Assembly: GCA_902489135.1 (NCBI GenBank)
Contig: CABTYW010000060.1
Coordinates: 1-10,347, forward strand
Length of the DNA stretch: 10,347 nt
Reading direction: 5' to 3'
Source of the DNA: an uncultured Synergistaceae bacterium
Lineage (GTDB): Bacteria > Synergistota > Synergistia > Synergistales > Dethiosulfovibrionaceae
The notes under the pieces are model-generated. The model had not been told where the DNA came from and made no database searches. It saw only the letters and a program-made list of their open reading frames with translations. The position numbers were made by a program, and so were the translations under genes. Below, piece by piece: positions 1 to 5,636 of this stretch; position 1 is the stretch's first letter, and the number at the start of each line of letters is the position of its first letter.

Positions 1-99
1 CTCATTGCGCCCGTGGCCATGAACGAACAGCTTCGCTTCGCCATTCGCGAGGGCGGCCACACCGTGGGCGCCGGCGTCGTCTCGCAGATCCTCGACTAA
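1..99 (+). CDS. tuf: Elongation factor Tu, C-terminal end (partial)
   Basis: Only the last 32 codons and the TAA stop are in the window; the gene enters from the left in frame 1. The peptide carries 'LRFAIREGGHTVGAGVV', the end of domain III of EF-Tu, which is nearly invariant in bacteria (usually RFAIREGGRTVGAGVV). EF-Tu is the cytoplasmic GTPase that brings aminoacyl-tRNA to the ribosomal A site. A His replaces the common Arg before TVGAG, and the last residues are SQILD. Only 15 bases separate its stop from rpsJ, so tuf and the S10 operon are almost certainly co-transcribed, as in many bacteria where the str operon (rpsL-rpsG-fusA-tuf) runs into S10. The identification is secure although the GTPase domain is outside the window. 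Confidence 0.97.
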   Translation, partial: LIAPVAMNEQLRFAIREGGHTVGAGVVSQILD

Positions 100-114
100 T
101 TCGGAGGCCCCAAC

Positions 115-420
115 GTGTCTAAGAAAATCAGAATTCGCCTGAAGGCTTTCGATTATCGTGTCCTTGATGCGTCGGCGACGCAGATCGCCGAGACCGCCTC
201 TCGCAGCGGCGCAAAGGTTGCCGGCCCCATCCCTCTGCCGACGGAGATCAACAAGTATTGCATTTTGACCTCGCCTCACGTCAACAAAGACGCGCGCGAG
301 CACTATGAGAAGAGAATTCACAAACGTCTGATCGATATCCTCGATCCGACGCAGAAAACAATGGAAGCATTGATGCAGCTTAATCTTCCCTCCGGAGTTG
401 ACATCCAGATCAAGCTCTAA
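115..420 (+). CDS. rpsJ: 30S ribosomal protein S10
   Basis: A 101-residue protein, the usual S10 length. It begins KKIRIRLKAFDYRVLD and contains 'GPIPLPTEINKYCILTSPHV', the long-loop signature of S10, then 'DILDPTQKTMEALMQLNLPSGVDIQIKL' at the end. S10 sits in the head of the small subunit and, as NusE, also joins the NusB antitermination complex. The start is GTG at 115, preceded by GGAGG at 103-107 with a 7-base gap; no better in-frame start exists after the tuf stop. There is no room for an S10 leader of the E. coli type (target of L4 autoregulation) between tuf and this gene. The first gene of the S10 block is followed by the longest spacer of the window. Confidence 0.98.
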   Translation: MSKKIRIRLKAFDYRVLDASATQIAETASRSGAKVAGPIPLPTEINKYCILTSPHVNKDAREHYEKRIHKRLIDILDPTQKTMEALMQLNLPSGVDIQIKL

Positions 421-504
421 TCGAGCGGGAAGCTCTTAAAGCCATAAAAGCTGAATCTCCCCCCTTGCGGGGGGGAGCTCTGAGCAAAGGAGAGTGTTTG
501 TGCA
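421..504 (+). other. rpsJ-rplC spacer with GC-rich hairpin
   Basis: This 84-base gap is the only sizeable spacer in the window. Bases 457-464 (CTCCCCCC) pair with 470-477 (GGGGGGAG) across a 5-base loop, giving an uninterrupted 8-bp stem of mostly G-C pairs. No run of T follows the stem, so it is not a normal intrinsic terminator. The rplC ribosome-binding site (AAAGGAG, 486-492) starts only 8 bases downstream. A competing pairing of AGCTC (431-435) with GAGCT (475-479) is also possible. The structure could act as a leader or attenuator for rplC and later genes, an RNA-processing or stabilising site, or simply a spacer; the sequence does not decide among these. Confidence 0.6.
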
Positions 505-1131
505 ATGAGTCTTGGAATTCTTGGACAAAAACTGGGCATGACCCGCATCTTCAATGACGCCGGAAAGTCCGTTCCGGTGACCGTTATCGCTGCCGGTCCC
601 TGCCCCGTGGTTGACGTTCGTACACCTGAGAAGAACGGGTACAGCGCCGTTCTTCTGGGATTTGGCGAGCGCAAGCCCCACAAAGTCACCAAGCCTATGA
701 AGGGTATTTTCGACCACGCCGGCGTCGCTCCCTGCCGCTGGCTCCGCGAGTTCCGCATCGAGAACGCCGCGGACTACAAAGTGGGTCAGTCCGTTGACGT
801 TTCGCTCTTCGCCGAAGGCGAGGCCGTAAGCGTCACGGGTACCAGCAAGGGCAAAGGATTTGCCGGTGTTATGAAGCGCTGGAACTTCGGCGGCCTTCAG
901 GCGACTCACGGCGTGTCCGTGTCTCACCGCAAGCCCGCATCAAGCGGCGCGACCAGTTATCCCAGCCACGTTTTTAAGGGAAAAACGATGCCCGGTCAGT
1001 TGGGCAACGAACGCGTCACCGTCAAAAACCTGACCGTCGTCGCAGTTGACAAGGAGAACAACCTCCTTCTCATCAAAGGTGCGGTGCCCGGCGCCAAAAA
1101 CGGCCTCGTCCTGGTACGTAAGCAGGCCTAG
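505..1131 (+). CDS. rplC: 50S ribosomal protein L3
   Basis: A 208-residue protein of normal L3 length, beginning LGILGQKLGMTRIF, the classical N-terminus. 'GTSKGKGFAGVMKRWNF' (about 112-128) and 'THGVSVSHR' (134-142) are L3 signatures, followed by the long loop with VFKGKTMPGQLG (156-167) and the VTVKNL strand. L3 is an early assembly protein whose central loop reaches the peptidyl-transferase centre. The loop reads PASSGATSYPSHVF (144-157), where most bacteria have PGSIG; the Gln that PrmB methylates in enterobacteria is not present. The start is ATG at 505, with AAAGGAG at 486-492, a 12-base gap that is longer than elsewhere in the operon; no in-frame start lies closer. It ends 20 bases before rplD. 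Confidence 0.98.
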   Translation: MSLGILGQKLGMTRIFNDAGKSVPVTVIAAGPCPVVDVRTPEKNGYSAVLLGFGERKPHKVTKPMKGIFDHAGVAPCRWLREFRIENAADYKVGQSVDVSLFAEGEAVSVTGTSKGKGFAGVMKRWNFGGLQATHGVSVSHRKPASSGATSYPSHVFKGKTMPGQLGNERVTVKNLTVVAVDKENNLLLIKGAVPGAKNGLVLVRKQA

Positions 1132-1151
1132 GCTGAAGGAGGATCAAGGAA

Positions 1152-1772
1152 ATGCCAGTTATCAAAATGCTGAATATTTCCGGAGAAGTCGTCGGAGAGA
1201 GAACTCTGTCCGATGAAGTTTTCGGAATTCCGGTACACGTTGCTGCAATGCATCAGGTTGTGGTCGCCCAGCTGGCCCATGCGCGGCAGGGGACGGCGAG
1301 CACGAAGATGCGCGGAGAAGTCAGAGGCGGCGGCAGAAAACCCTGGAAACAGAAACACACCGGCCGCGCGCGTGCAGGCAGCACCCGTTCGCCCCTGTGG
1401 GTCGGCGGCGGTGTCGTTCACGGTCCAAAGCCCCGCGTGTACTTCCTGAAAGTCAATAAGAAGGTCCGCGCGCTGGCCATGCGCAGCGCTCTCTCCATGA
1501 GAGTGGCGGAGCAGTCGCTTTGCGCCGTTGAGAACTTCGATCTCGATGCCCCTTCCACGAAGAAGATGAAGGGCTTCATTGACACTCTGAAGGCGAAAAA
1601 GGTTCTCTTCATTCTGGACAGCAGAAATGAGAACGTCGTGAGATCCGCCAGCAACATTCCCGGCGCCAAGGTTCTTCACGTTGACAGCATCAACGTGCTT
1701 GACCTTGTGCATCACGATCATGTGGTCGCGACACCGGCGGTTCTCCAGAAACTTGAGGAGGTGTACGCCTGA
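1152..1772 (+). CDS. rplD: 50S ribosomal protein L4
   Basis: A 206-residue protein of normal length. The N-terminal half has a short strand region, then the extended loop 'GGGRKPWKQKHTGRARAGS' (59-77) and 'RSPLWVGGGVVHGPKPR', which line the exit-tunnel constriction beside L22. The C-terminal half is the globular Rossmann-like domain ('KVLFILDSRNENVVRSASNIPGAKVLHVDSINVLDLV'). Position 69 is His where most bacteria have Gly (QKGTGRAR); from memory, His occurs in some lineages such as Thermus. In enterobacteria L4 is also the repressor of the S10 operon. The start is ATG at 1152, with GAAGGAGG at 1135-1142. The TGA stop (1770-1772) shares its last A with the ATG of rplW, so the two are translationally coupled. 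Confidence 0.98.
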   Translation: MPVIKMLNISGEVVGERTLSDEVFGIPVHVAAMHQVVVAQLAHARQGTASTKMRGEVRGGGRKPWKQKHTGRARAGSTRSPLWVGGGVVHGPKPRVYFLKVNKKVRALAMRSALSMRVAEQSLCAVENFDLDAPSTKKMKGFIDTLKAKKVLFILDSRNENVVRSASNIPGAKVLHVDSINVLDLVHHDHVVATPAVLQKLEEVYA

Positions 1773-2068
1773 TGAACCTTGTAGCGCATGACATCATCAT
1801 CCGTCCTGTGGTTACCGAGAAGAGCAGCCGCTTGATGGAAATGAACAAGTACACTTTCGAAGTTCATCCCATGGCCAATAAGGTGGAGATCCGCAAAGCC
1901 GTCGAGGTTGTCTTCAAGGTTAAAGTGAAGAGCGTCCATACCATAAAGGTTCATTCCAAACCGAAGCGTATGGGAGCTTTTCTCGGAAAAAGCCGCGCGT
2001 GGAAAAAAGCTGTCATTACGCTGGCTGACGGAGAGCGCATTCAGTTCTTCGAAGGCGCCGGCGCGTAG
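1772..2068 (+). CDS. rplW: 50S ribosomal protein L23
   Basis: A 98-residue protein of typical bacterial length. 'DIIIRPVVTEKSSRLMEMNKYTFEVHPMANKVEIRKAVE' is the standard L23 N-terminal domain, and 'VHTIKVHSKPKRMGAFLGKSRAWKKAVITLADGERI' the basic extension and last strand. L23 lies at the rim of the peptide exit tunnel and is the docking site for trigger factor, SRP and the Sec translocon, the last of which includes the SecY encoded at the end of this window. The ATG overlaps the rplD stop by one base, and its ribosome-binding site GAGGAGG (1755-1761) lies inside the rplD coding sequence with a 10-base gap. Confidence 0.98.
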   Translation: MNLVAHDIIIRPVVTEKSSRLMEMNKYTFEVHPMANKVEIRKAVEVVFKVKVKSVHTIKVHSKPKRMGAFLGKSRAWKKAVITLADGERIQFFEGAGA

Positions 2069-2088
2069 CGATTGGAGGATCACGGAAA

Positions 2089-2919
2089 ATGGCTATTAAA
2101 CAATTCAATCCCTACACCGCCAGCAGACGTCATATGACGATCCTGAGCCGCGCGGACATCACAAAACAGAAGCCCGAGCGCTCTCTGCTTGCCGGTCGCA
2201 AAAAGAGAACGGGCGGCCGCAACAATTACGGTCGCAGAACCATGCGCTTCATCGGCGGCGGCCACATCCGCCGTCTGCGCATCATCGACTTCAAACGGGA
2301 CAAAATCGGCATTCCCGGCCGCGTTGCCGCCGTTGAATACGATCCCAACCGTTCGGCGCGTATCGCACTCATCTTCTACGTTGACGGCGAGAAACGCTAC
2401 ATCATCTGCCCCGATCAGCTCAACGTGGGCGACACCATTATTGCCGGTCCCGATGCGGATATCCGCCCCGGCAACGCCAAGAAGTTCCGCGACATTCCCG
2501 ACGGCACGCTGGTTCACAACATCGAGCTTGAGCCGGGACGCGGAGCCAAGCTGGTACGGTCCGCCGGCGTCAGCGCTCAGCTGATGGCCAGAGAAGGCAA
2601 GTTCGCTTTCGTTCGTATGCCCAGCGGCGAACTTCGTAAGTTCCTGCTGGAGTGCACCGCCACCATCGGCACCGTTGGCAACGGTGACCACGAGAACATC
2701 TCTCTCGGCAAAGCCGGCAAAACGCGCTGGCTCGGACGCAAAGGCCGTATCCGCGCCATGATTCAGAACCCCGTCGATCATCCCATGGGCGGTGGAGAAG
2801 GAACCACGAAATCCAATCATCATCCCTGCTCGCCTTGGGGCACACCTGCAAAGGGCTATCGCACTCGCACGCGCAAGCCGTCCGACAAGTTTATCGTCAG
2901 ACGCCGCTACGCCAAGTAG
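2089..2919 (+). CDS. rplB: 50S ribosomal protein L2
   Basis: A 276-residue protein, the expected L2 size. It has the N-terminal 'GRNNYGRRTMRFIGGGHIRRLR' RNA-binding stretch (about 43-64), the OB-like and SH3-like beta-barrel domains in the middle ('RMPSGELRKFLLECTATIGTVGN', 176-198), and the C-terminal 'GKAGKTRWLG...NPVDHPMGGGEG' segment. L2 supports subunit joining and the peptidyl-transferase centre. His231 in VDHP, the residue linked to peptidyl-transferase activity in E. coli, is kept, but the next His of DHPHGGGEG is Met233, and the preceding 'RGxxMN' reads RAMIQN. The start is ATG at 2089, with GGAGG at 2074-2078. The reading frame ends in two successive TAG codons (2917-2922). Confidence 0.98.
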   Translation: MAIKQFNPYTASRRHMTILSRADITKQKPERSLLAGRKKRTGGRNNYGRRTMRFIGGGHIRRLRIIDFKRDKIGIPGRVAAVEYDPNRSARIALIFYVDGEKRYIICPDQLNVGDTIIAGPDADIRPGNAKKFRDIPDGTLVHNIELEPGRGAKLVRSAGVSAQLMAREGKFAFVRMPSGELRKFLLECTATIGTVGNGDHENISLGKAGKTRWLGRKGRIRAMIQNPVDHPMGGGEGTTKSNHHPCSPWGTPAKGYRTRTRKPSDKFIVRRRYAK

Positions 2920-2939
2920 TAGGGTAAGGAGGATATACT

Positions 2940-3266
2940 ATGGCACGTTCTGCTAAAAAAGGACCCTACGTCGAGGCGAGACTCCTCAAGAGGGTCGAGG
3001 AGTTGAATGAAAGTGGAGCGAAGAAGGTCCTCAAGACCTGGTCCCGCGCTTCTATGATCGTTCCTCCTATGGTTGGTCATACCATTGCTGTTCATAACGG
3101 CCGTACTCATGTTCCCGTCTACATCAGCGAGAACATGATCGGTCACAAACTCGGCGAGTTCTCTCTGACCCGTCGTTTCACCGGTCACAGCGGACAGGAG
3201 CGCGCGGTTCCCACCGGCGCGACGGCAGCGGCAGCTCCCAAGACGGCAGCTCCCGCCGCTAAGTAA
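2940..3266 (+). CDS. rpsS: 30S ribosomal protein S19 with Ala/Pro-rich tail
   Basis: The first 87 or so residues are a standard S19: 'RSAKKGPYVEARLLKRVEEL', 'VLKTWSRASMIVPPMVGHTIAVHNGRTHVPVYISENMIGHKLGEFSLTR'. S19 sits in the head of the small subunit, pairs with S13 and contacts A-site tRNA. The protein is 108 residues long, about 16 more than the E. coli form. The basic lysine-rich end usual in this family is replaced by an Ala/Pro/Thr stretch (about 89-108) with only two lysines. The frame stays open with the same base and codon style and runs to a stop that overlaps the rplV ribosome-binding site, so the tail is probably real. The start is ATG at 2940, with TAAGGAGG at 2925-2932. Confidence 0.97.
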   Translation: MARSAKKGPYVEARLLKRVEELNESGAKKVLKTWSRASMIVPPMVGHTIAVHNGRTHVPVYISENMIGHKLGEFSLTRRFTGHSGQERAVPTGATAAAAPKTAAPAAK

Positions 3267-3280
3267 AGGAGGCTATTGAC

Positions 3281-3610
3281 GTGCAGGCTCATGCAATTGC
3301 CAAAGGTGTGCGTATTTCGCCTTATAAAGTCCGTCAGGTTCTGCCTCTGATCCGCGGCAAGAAAGTCGGAGACGCCATGATGGCGCTGCGCTATACTCCC
3401 AAAAAGGCCGCCCGCCTTGTGGAGAAAGTTCTGAAGAGCGCCGTCGCCAATGCCGAGTTCAATTTCGGCATGGATGTGGAGAAGCTGAAAGTGGTCGAGG
3501 CCTTTGCCGTTCAGGGCCCCAGCATGAAGCGTTTCCGTCCCGTTTCCATGGGACGCGCCCATGCCTATGTGCATCGTACCAGTCACATCACTGTGACGGT
3601 TGCCGAGTAA
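3281..3610 (+). CDS. rplV: 50S ribosomal protein L22
   Basis: A 109-residue protein of normal length, colinear with E. coli L22 through the loop region. 'KGVRISPYKVRQVLPLIRGKKVGDAMMALRYTPKKAARLVEKVLKSAVANAE' is the globular domain, and 'QGPSMKRFRPVSMGRAHAYVHRTSHI' (78-103) is the long beta-hairpin that reaches down the exit tunnel. Met-Lys-Arg at 82-84, whose deletion gives macrolide resistance in E. coli, is present. Hairpin-tip residues differ from the usual PRAxGRA: V88, S89, M90, then H94 and A95. The start is GTG at 3281, with AAAGGAGG at 3265-3272, which begins inside the rpsS stop codon. No ATG start is available nearby. Confidence 0.98.
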   Translation: MQAHAIAKGVRISPYKVRQVLPLIRGKKVGDAMMALRYTPKKAARLVEKVLKSAVANAEFNFGMDVEKLKVVEAFAVQGPSMKRFRPVSMGRAHAYVHRTSHITVTVAE

Positions 3611-3624
3611 GGAGGAAATGACTT

Positions 3625-4314
3625 ATGGGTCAGAAAGTTCATCCGATCGGTTATCGTATCGGCGTGATTCGTGACTGGGAGTCCAAATGGTTCGCTGCCG
3701 GCAGCAACTACGCCAAGAACCTTCACGAGGACATCAAACTTCGTCAGTGGATTAAAAACCGCTTCGACGGTGCGGGCATTTCCCGCGTCGAGATCGAGCG
3801 CATCGGAAAAGTCATCCGTTTCACCATCTGGACGGCCCGTCCCGGCGTCGTCATCGGCAAACAGGGTTCCGAGCTTGCCAAGATGAAGGACGAACTTCAG
3901 TCCATGACGGGAACCCGCGTGATGCTCAACGTGCAGGAGATCAAAAATCCTGAAGTGGATGCCGAGCTGGTGGCCGAGAACATCGCTTCCGCTCTGGAGC
4001 GCCGCGTGAGCTTCCGCCGCGCCATGAAACAGGCCATGTTCCGTACCATGAAGGCCGGCGGCCTGGGGATTAAAATTCAGTGTTCCGGCCGACTTGGCGG
4101 CGCTGAAATTGCCCGCACGGAGTGGTATAACGACGGACGTCTGCCTCTGTCCACCCTGCGCGCTGATGTCGACTACGCCTGCGTCAGGGCGGTCACCATG
4201 TACGGAACCATCGGCGTCAAATGCTGGATTTACCGTGACGAAAAGGCAATCAACACCGCCGCCCCTCGCCCGGTGCGCAGCAGAGCCAACAAGCGGGAAG
4301 GAGGCCGGGCTTAA
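3625..4314 (+). CDS. rpsC: 30S ribosomal protein S3
   Basis: A 229-residue protein beginning MGQKVHPIGYRIGVIRDWESKWFA, the canonical S3 start. The N-terminal KH domain shows 'RPGVVIGKQGSEL' with the GxxG loop at 78-81. The C-terminal domain follows with 'EIARTEWYNDGRLPLSTLRADVDYA' and 'GTIGVKCWIYRDE'. S3 lies at the mRNA entry channel of the small subunit and takes part in mRNA unwinding. The start is ATG at 3625, with TAAGGAGG at 3608-3615; an ATG at 3618 is in a different frame. Its final codons (Glu-Gly-Gly) contain the ribosome-binding site for rplP, and rplP starts on the base after the TAA stop. Confidence 0.98.
   Translation: MGQKVHPIGYRIGVIRDWESKWFAAGSNYAKNLHEDIKLRQWIKNRFDGAGISRVEIERIGKVIRFTIWTARPGVVIGKQGSELAKMKDELQSMTGTRVMLNVQEIKNPEVDAELVAENIASALERRVSFRRAMKQAMFRTMKAGGLGIKIQCSGRLGGAEIARTEWYNDGRLPLSTLRADVDYACVRAVTMYGTIGVKCWIYRDEKAINTAAPRPVRSRANKREGGRA
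4296..4304 (+). promoter_or_regulatory. Ribosome-binding site of rplP inside rpsC
   Basis: GGAAGGAGG overlaps the last sense codons of rpsC and lies 10 bases before the ATG at 4315. The spacing favours 4315 over the in-frame ATG at 4321, for which the gap would be 16. The arrangement implies that ribosomes finishing S3 feed directly into L16. Confidence 0.8.
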
Positions 4315-4737
4315 ATGTTAATGCCGAAAAGGACAAAGTACCGCAAACCCCATCGCGATTGCCTTGTGGGTCAGACAAAAGGCGGTGCTTATGTAGCTTT
4401 CGGTGAGTATGGCGTACAGGCATTGGAGTGCGCCTACATCACCGCCCGCCAGATTGAAGCGACCCGTGTTGCCATCAACCGTAAGATGCGCAAGGGCGGC
4501 AAGCTTTGGATCCGCATCTTCCCCGATGTCCCCTACACGAAGAAACCCCTTGAAACCCGAATGGGTAAAGGAAAGGGAGCGCCCGAGTTCTGGGTGTCGG
4601 CCGTTCGCAAGGGACGTATTATGTTTGAGCTTGGCGGGATTCCCCGTGAAGTCGCTGAGGAAGCATTCCGCACGGCTTCTCACAAGCTTCCTATTAAAGT
4701 GCGGCTTGTGACCCGCGACAGTTTGGATGGTGAATAG
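4315..4737 (+). CDS. rplP: 50S ribosomal protein L16
   Basis: A 140-residue protein of typical length. It starts MLMPKRTKYRKPHR, matching the conserved MLxPKRxKxRKxHR opening and supporting ATG 4315. 'FGEYGVQALECAYITARQIEATRVAINR' and 'GKLWIRIFPDVPYTKKPLETRMGKGKG' are L16 signatures; the Arg before MGKGKG corresponds to the one hydroxylated in E. coli L16. L16 binds near the A-site tRNA elbow and the 5S rRNA region and completes large-subunit assembly late. The segment after HR reads DCLVGQTKGG rather than the usual basic Gly/Arg stretch, a minor oddity. It abuts rpsC upstream with no gap and is separated from rpmC by two bases. Confidence 0.98.
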   Translation: MLMPKRTKYRKPHRDCLVGQTKGGAYVAFGEYGVQALECAYITARQIEATRVAINRKMRKGGKLWIRIFPDVPYTKKPLETRMGKGKGAPEFWVSAVRKGRIMFELGGIPREVAEEAFRTASHKLPIKVRLVTRDSLDGE

Positions 4738-4739
4738 CT

Positions 4740-4955
4740 ATGGACGCCAAAAGTCTGCGTGAAATGACTGTTGAAGAGCTCAAAGCCAAGCACGATCAGT
4801 TCAAGGAAGAGCTTTTCAATCTGCGCTTCCAAAACGCTGTTGGTCAGTTGAAAAACACCAGCAGAATCAAGGAAGTTAAAAAGACCATCGCGAGAGTCCT
4901 TACCATTGTTCACGAAAAAGAACAGGGACCGAACGTGAACGCCGGAAGGAGGTAG
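4740..4955 (+). CDS. rpmC: 50S ribosomal protein L29
   Basis: A 71-residue, mostly helical protein: 'KSLREMTVEELKAKHDQFKEELFNLRFQNAVGQLKNTSRIKEVKKTIARVLTIVHEKE' is the two-helix hairpin of L29 with the LRFQ motif. L29 sits at the tunnel exit beside L23 and contributes to the docking site for SRP and the translocon. The start is ATG at 4740, two bases after the rplP stop. The only Shine-Dalgarno match is GGTGA at 4729-4733, inside rplP, the weakest of the block, which suggests dependence on translational coupling with rplP. The last two Arg codons (AGG AGG, 4947-4952) double as the ribosome-binding site of rpsQ. Confidence 0.97.
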   Translation: MDAKSLREMTVEELKAKHDQFKEELFNLRFQNAVGQLKNTSRIKEVKKTIARVLTIVHEKEQGPNVNAGRR

Positions 4956-4961
4956 GGCGCT

Positions 4962-5252
4962 ATGGAAGCTAAAACCCCTCATCGCAAGACAAAGATCGGA
5001 ATTGTCGTCAGCGATAAAATGGAGAAAACGATCTCCGTCAGAGTTACTCGTCATGCCATGCACCCCGTGTACGGCAAACGCATTATCAAGTCCAAGAAGT
5101 TCCTTGTGCACGATCCCGAGAATACGTGCCGCGAAGGCGATAGAGTGCAGTTTGCCGAGACCTGCCCCATGAGCAGAAAAAAACGCTGGGCCCTGGTGAG
5201 AATCGTCGAAAGAGCGCCGATTCTGGACGGTTCAGTCGAGGAGGATGCCTAA
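4962..5252 (+). CDS. rpsQ: 30S ribosomal protein S17
   Basis: A 96-residue OB-fold protein. 'HRKTKIGIVVSDKMEKTISVRVTRHAMHPVYGKRIIKSKKFLVHDPENTCREGDRVQFAETCPMSRKKRWALVRIVERAP' contains every S17 landmark, including KSKKFLVHDP and the GDxVxxxExxPxSxxKxW stretch. It binds 16S rRNA early in assembly of the body of the small subunit. There is a short acidic C-terminal extension (about 86-96, DGSVEEDA) beyond the E. coli end. The start is ATG at 4962, with GGAAGGAGG at 4944-4952 encoded within rpmC. Three bases separate its stop from rplN, joining the S10 and spc blocks without a promoter-sized gap. Confidence 0.98.
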   Translation: MEAKTPHRKTKIGIVVSDKMEKTISVRVTRHAMHPVYGKRIIKSKKFLVHDPENTCREGDRVQFAETCPMSRKKRWALVRIVERAPILDGSVEEDA

Positions 5253-5255
5253 CCG

Positions 5256-5624
5256 ATGATTCAGTTGAATACCGTTCTCAACGTCGCTGATAACACCGGA
5301 GCGAAGCGCGTAAAGTGCATCCAGGTGCTCGGAGGCAGCCGCCGCCGTTTCGGTTCCATCGGTGATGTTATCGTCTGCGCTGTGAAGGAAGCCATTCCCA
5401 ACAGCAACGTTGCCAAGGGCAGCGTGGTAAAGGCGGTTATCGTCCGCGTGAAAAAGGAGCGCCGCCGCGCCGACGGCACTTACGTTCGCTTTGACGATAA
5501 CGCCGCGGTTCTGATTGACGCCAACGGCGATCCCAAAGGAACCCGTATTTTCGGCCCAGTCGCCCGTGAGCTTCGCGCGAAGAAATACATGCGCATCATC
5601 TCGCTGGCGCCCGAAGTTGTGTAG
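5256..5624 (+). CDS. rplN: 50S ribosomal protein L14
   Basis: A 122-residue protein, exactly the usual length. 'MIQLNTVLNVADNTGAKRVKCIQVLGGSRRRFGSIGDVIVCAVKEAIPN' and 'VRVKKERRRADGTYVRFDDNAAVLID', then 'GTRIFGPVARELRAKKYMRIISLAPEVV', are diagnostic. L14 lies at the subunit interface next to L19 and forms bridges with 16S rRNA; in bacteria it is also the docking site of the silencing factor RsfS. It is the first gene of the classical spc operon, but here it begins 3 bases after rpsQ, so S10 and spc appear fused into one transcription unit. The start is ATG at 5256, with GAGGAGG at 5238-5244. Confidence 0.98.
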   Translation: MIQLNTVLNVADNTGAKRVKCIQVLGGSRRRFGSIGDVIVCAVKEAIPNSNVAKGSVVKAVIVRVKKERRRADGTYVRFDDNAAVLIDANGDPKGTRIFGPVARELRAKKYMRIISLAPEVV

Positions 5625-5636
5625 GAGGCCTGCGAG

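Noticed and set aside
398..403. Perfect TTGACA, a possible -35 promoter box, at the end of rpsJ
   Set aside because: No TATAAT-like box at 16-18 bases; the nearest A/T-rich hexamers are 12 or over 30 bases away.
457..477. Hairpin as an intrinsic terminator after rpsJ
   Set aside because: No T-run follows the stem, and rplC starts with its own ribosome-binding site just downstream; kept only as a hairpin of unknown role.
2080..2823. A 247-codon minus-strand frame opposite rplB
   Set aside because: Ala/Gly/Asp-rich shadow of a conserved gene, with no domain or plausible start signals.
3618..3620. ATG just upstream of rpsC
   Set aside because: Wrong frame; the conserved MGQKVHP start is at 3625.
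4321..4323. Second in-frame ATG as start of rplP
   Set aside because: The conserved L16 start MLxPKR matches ATG 4315, and the ribosome-binding site spacing (10 bases) fits it better.
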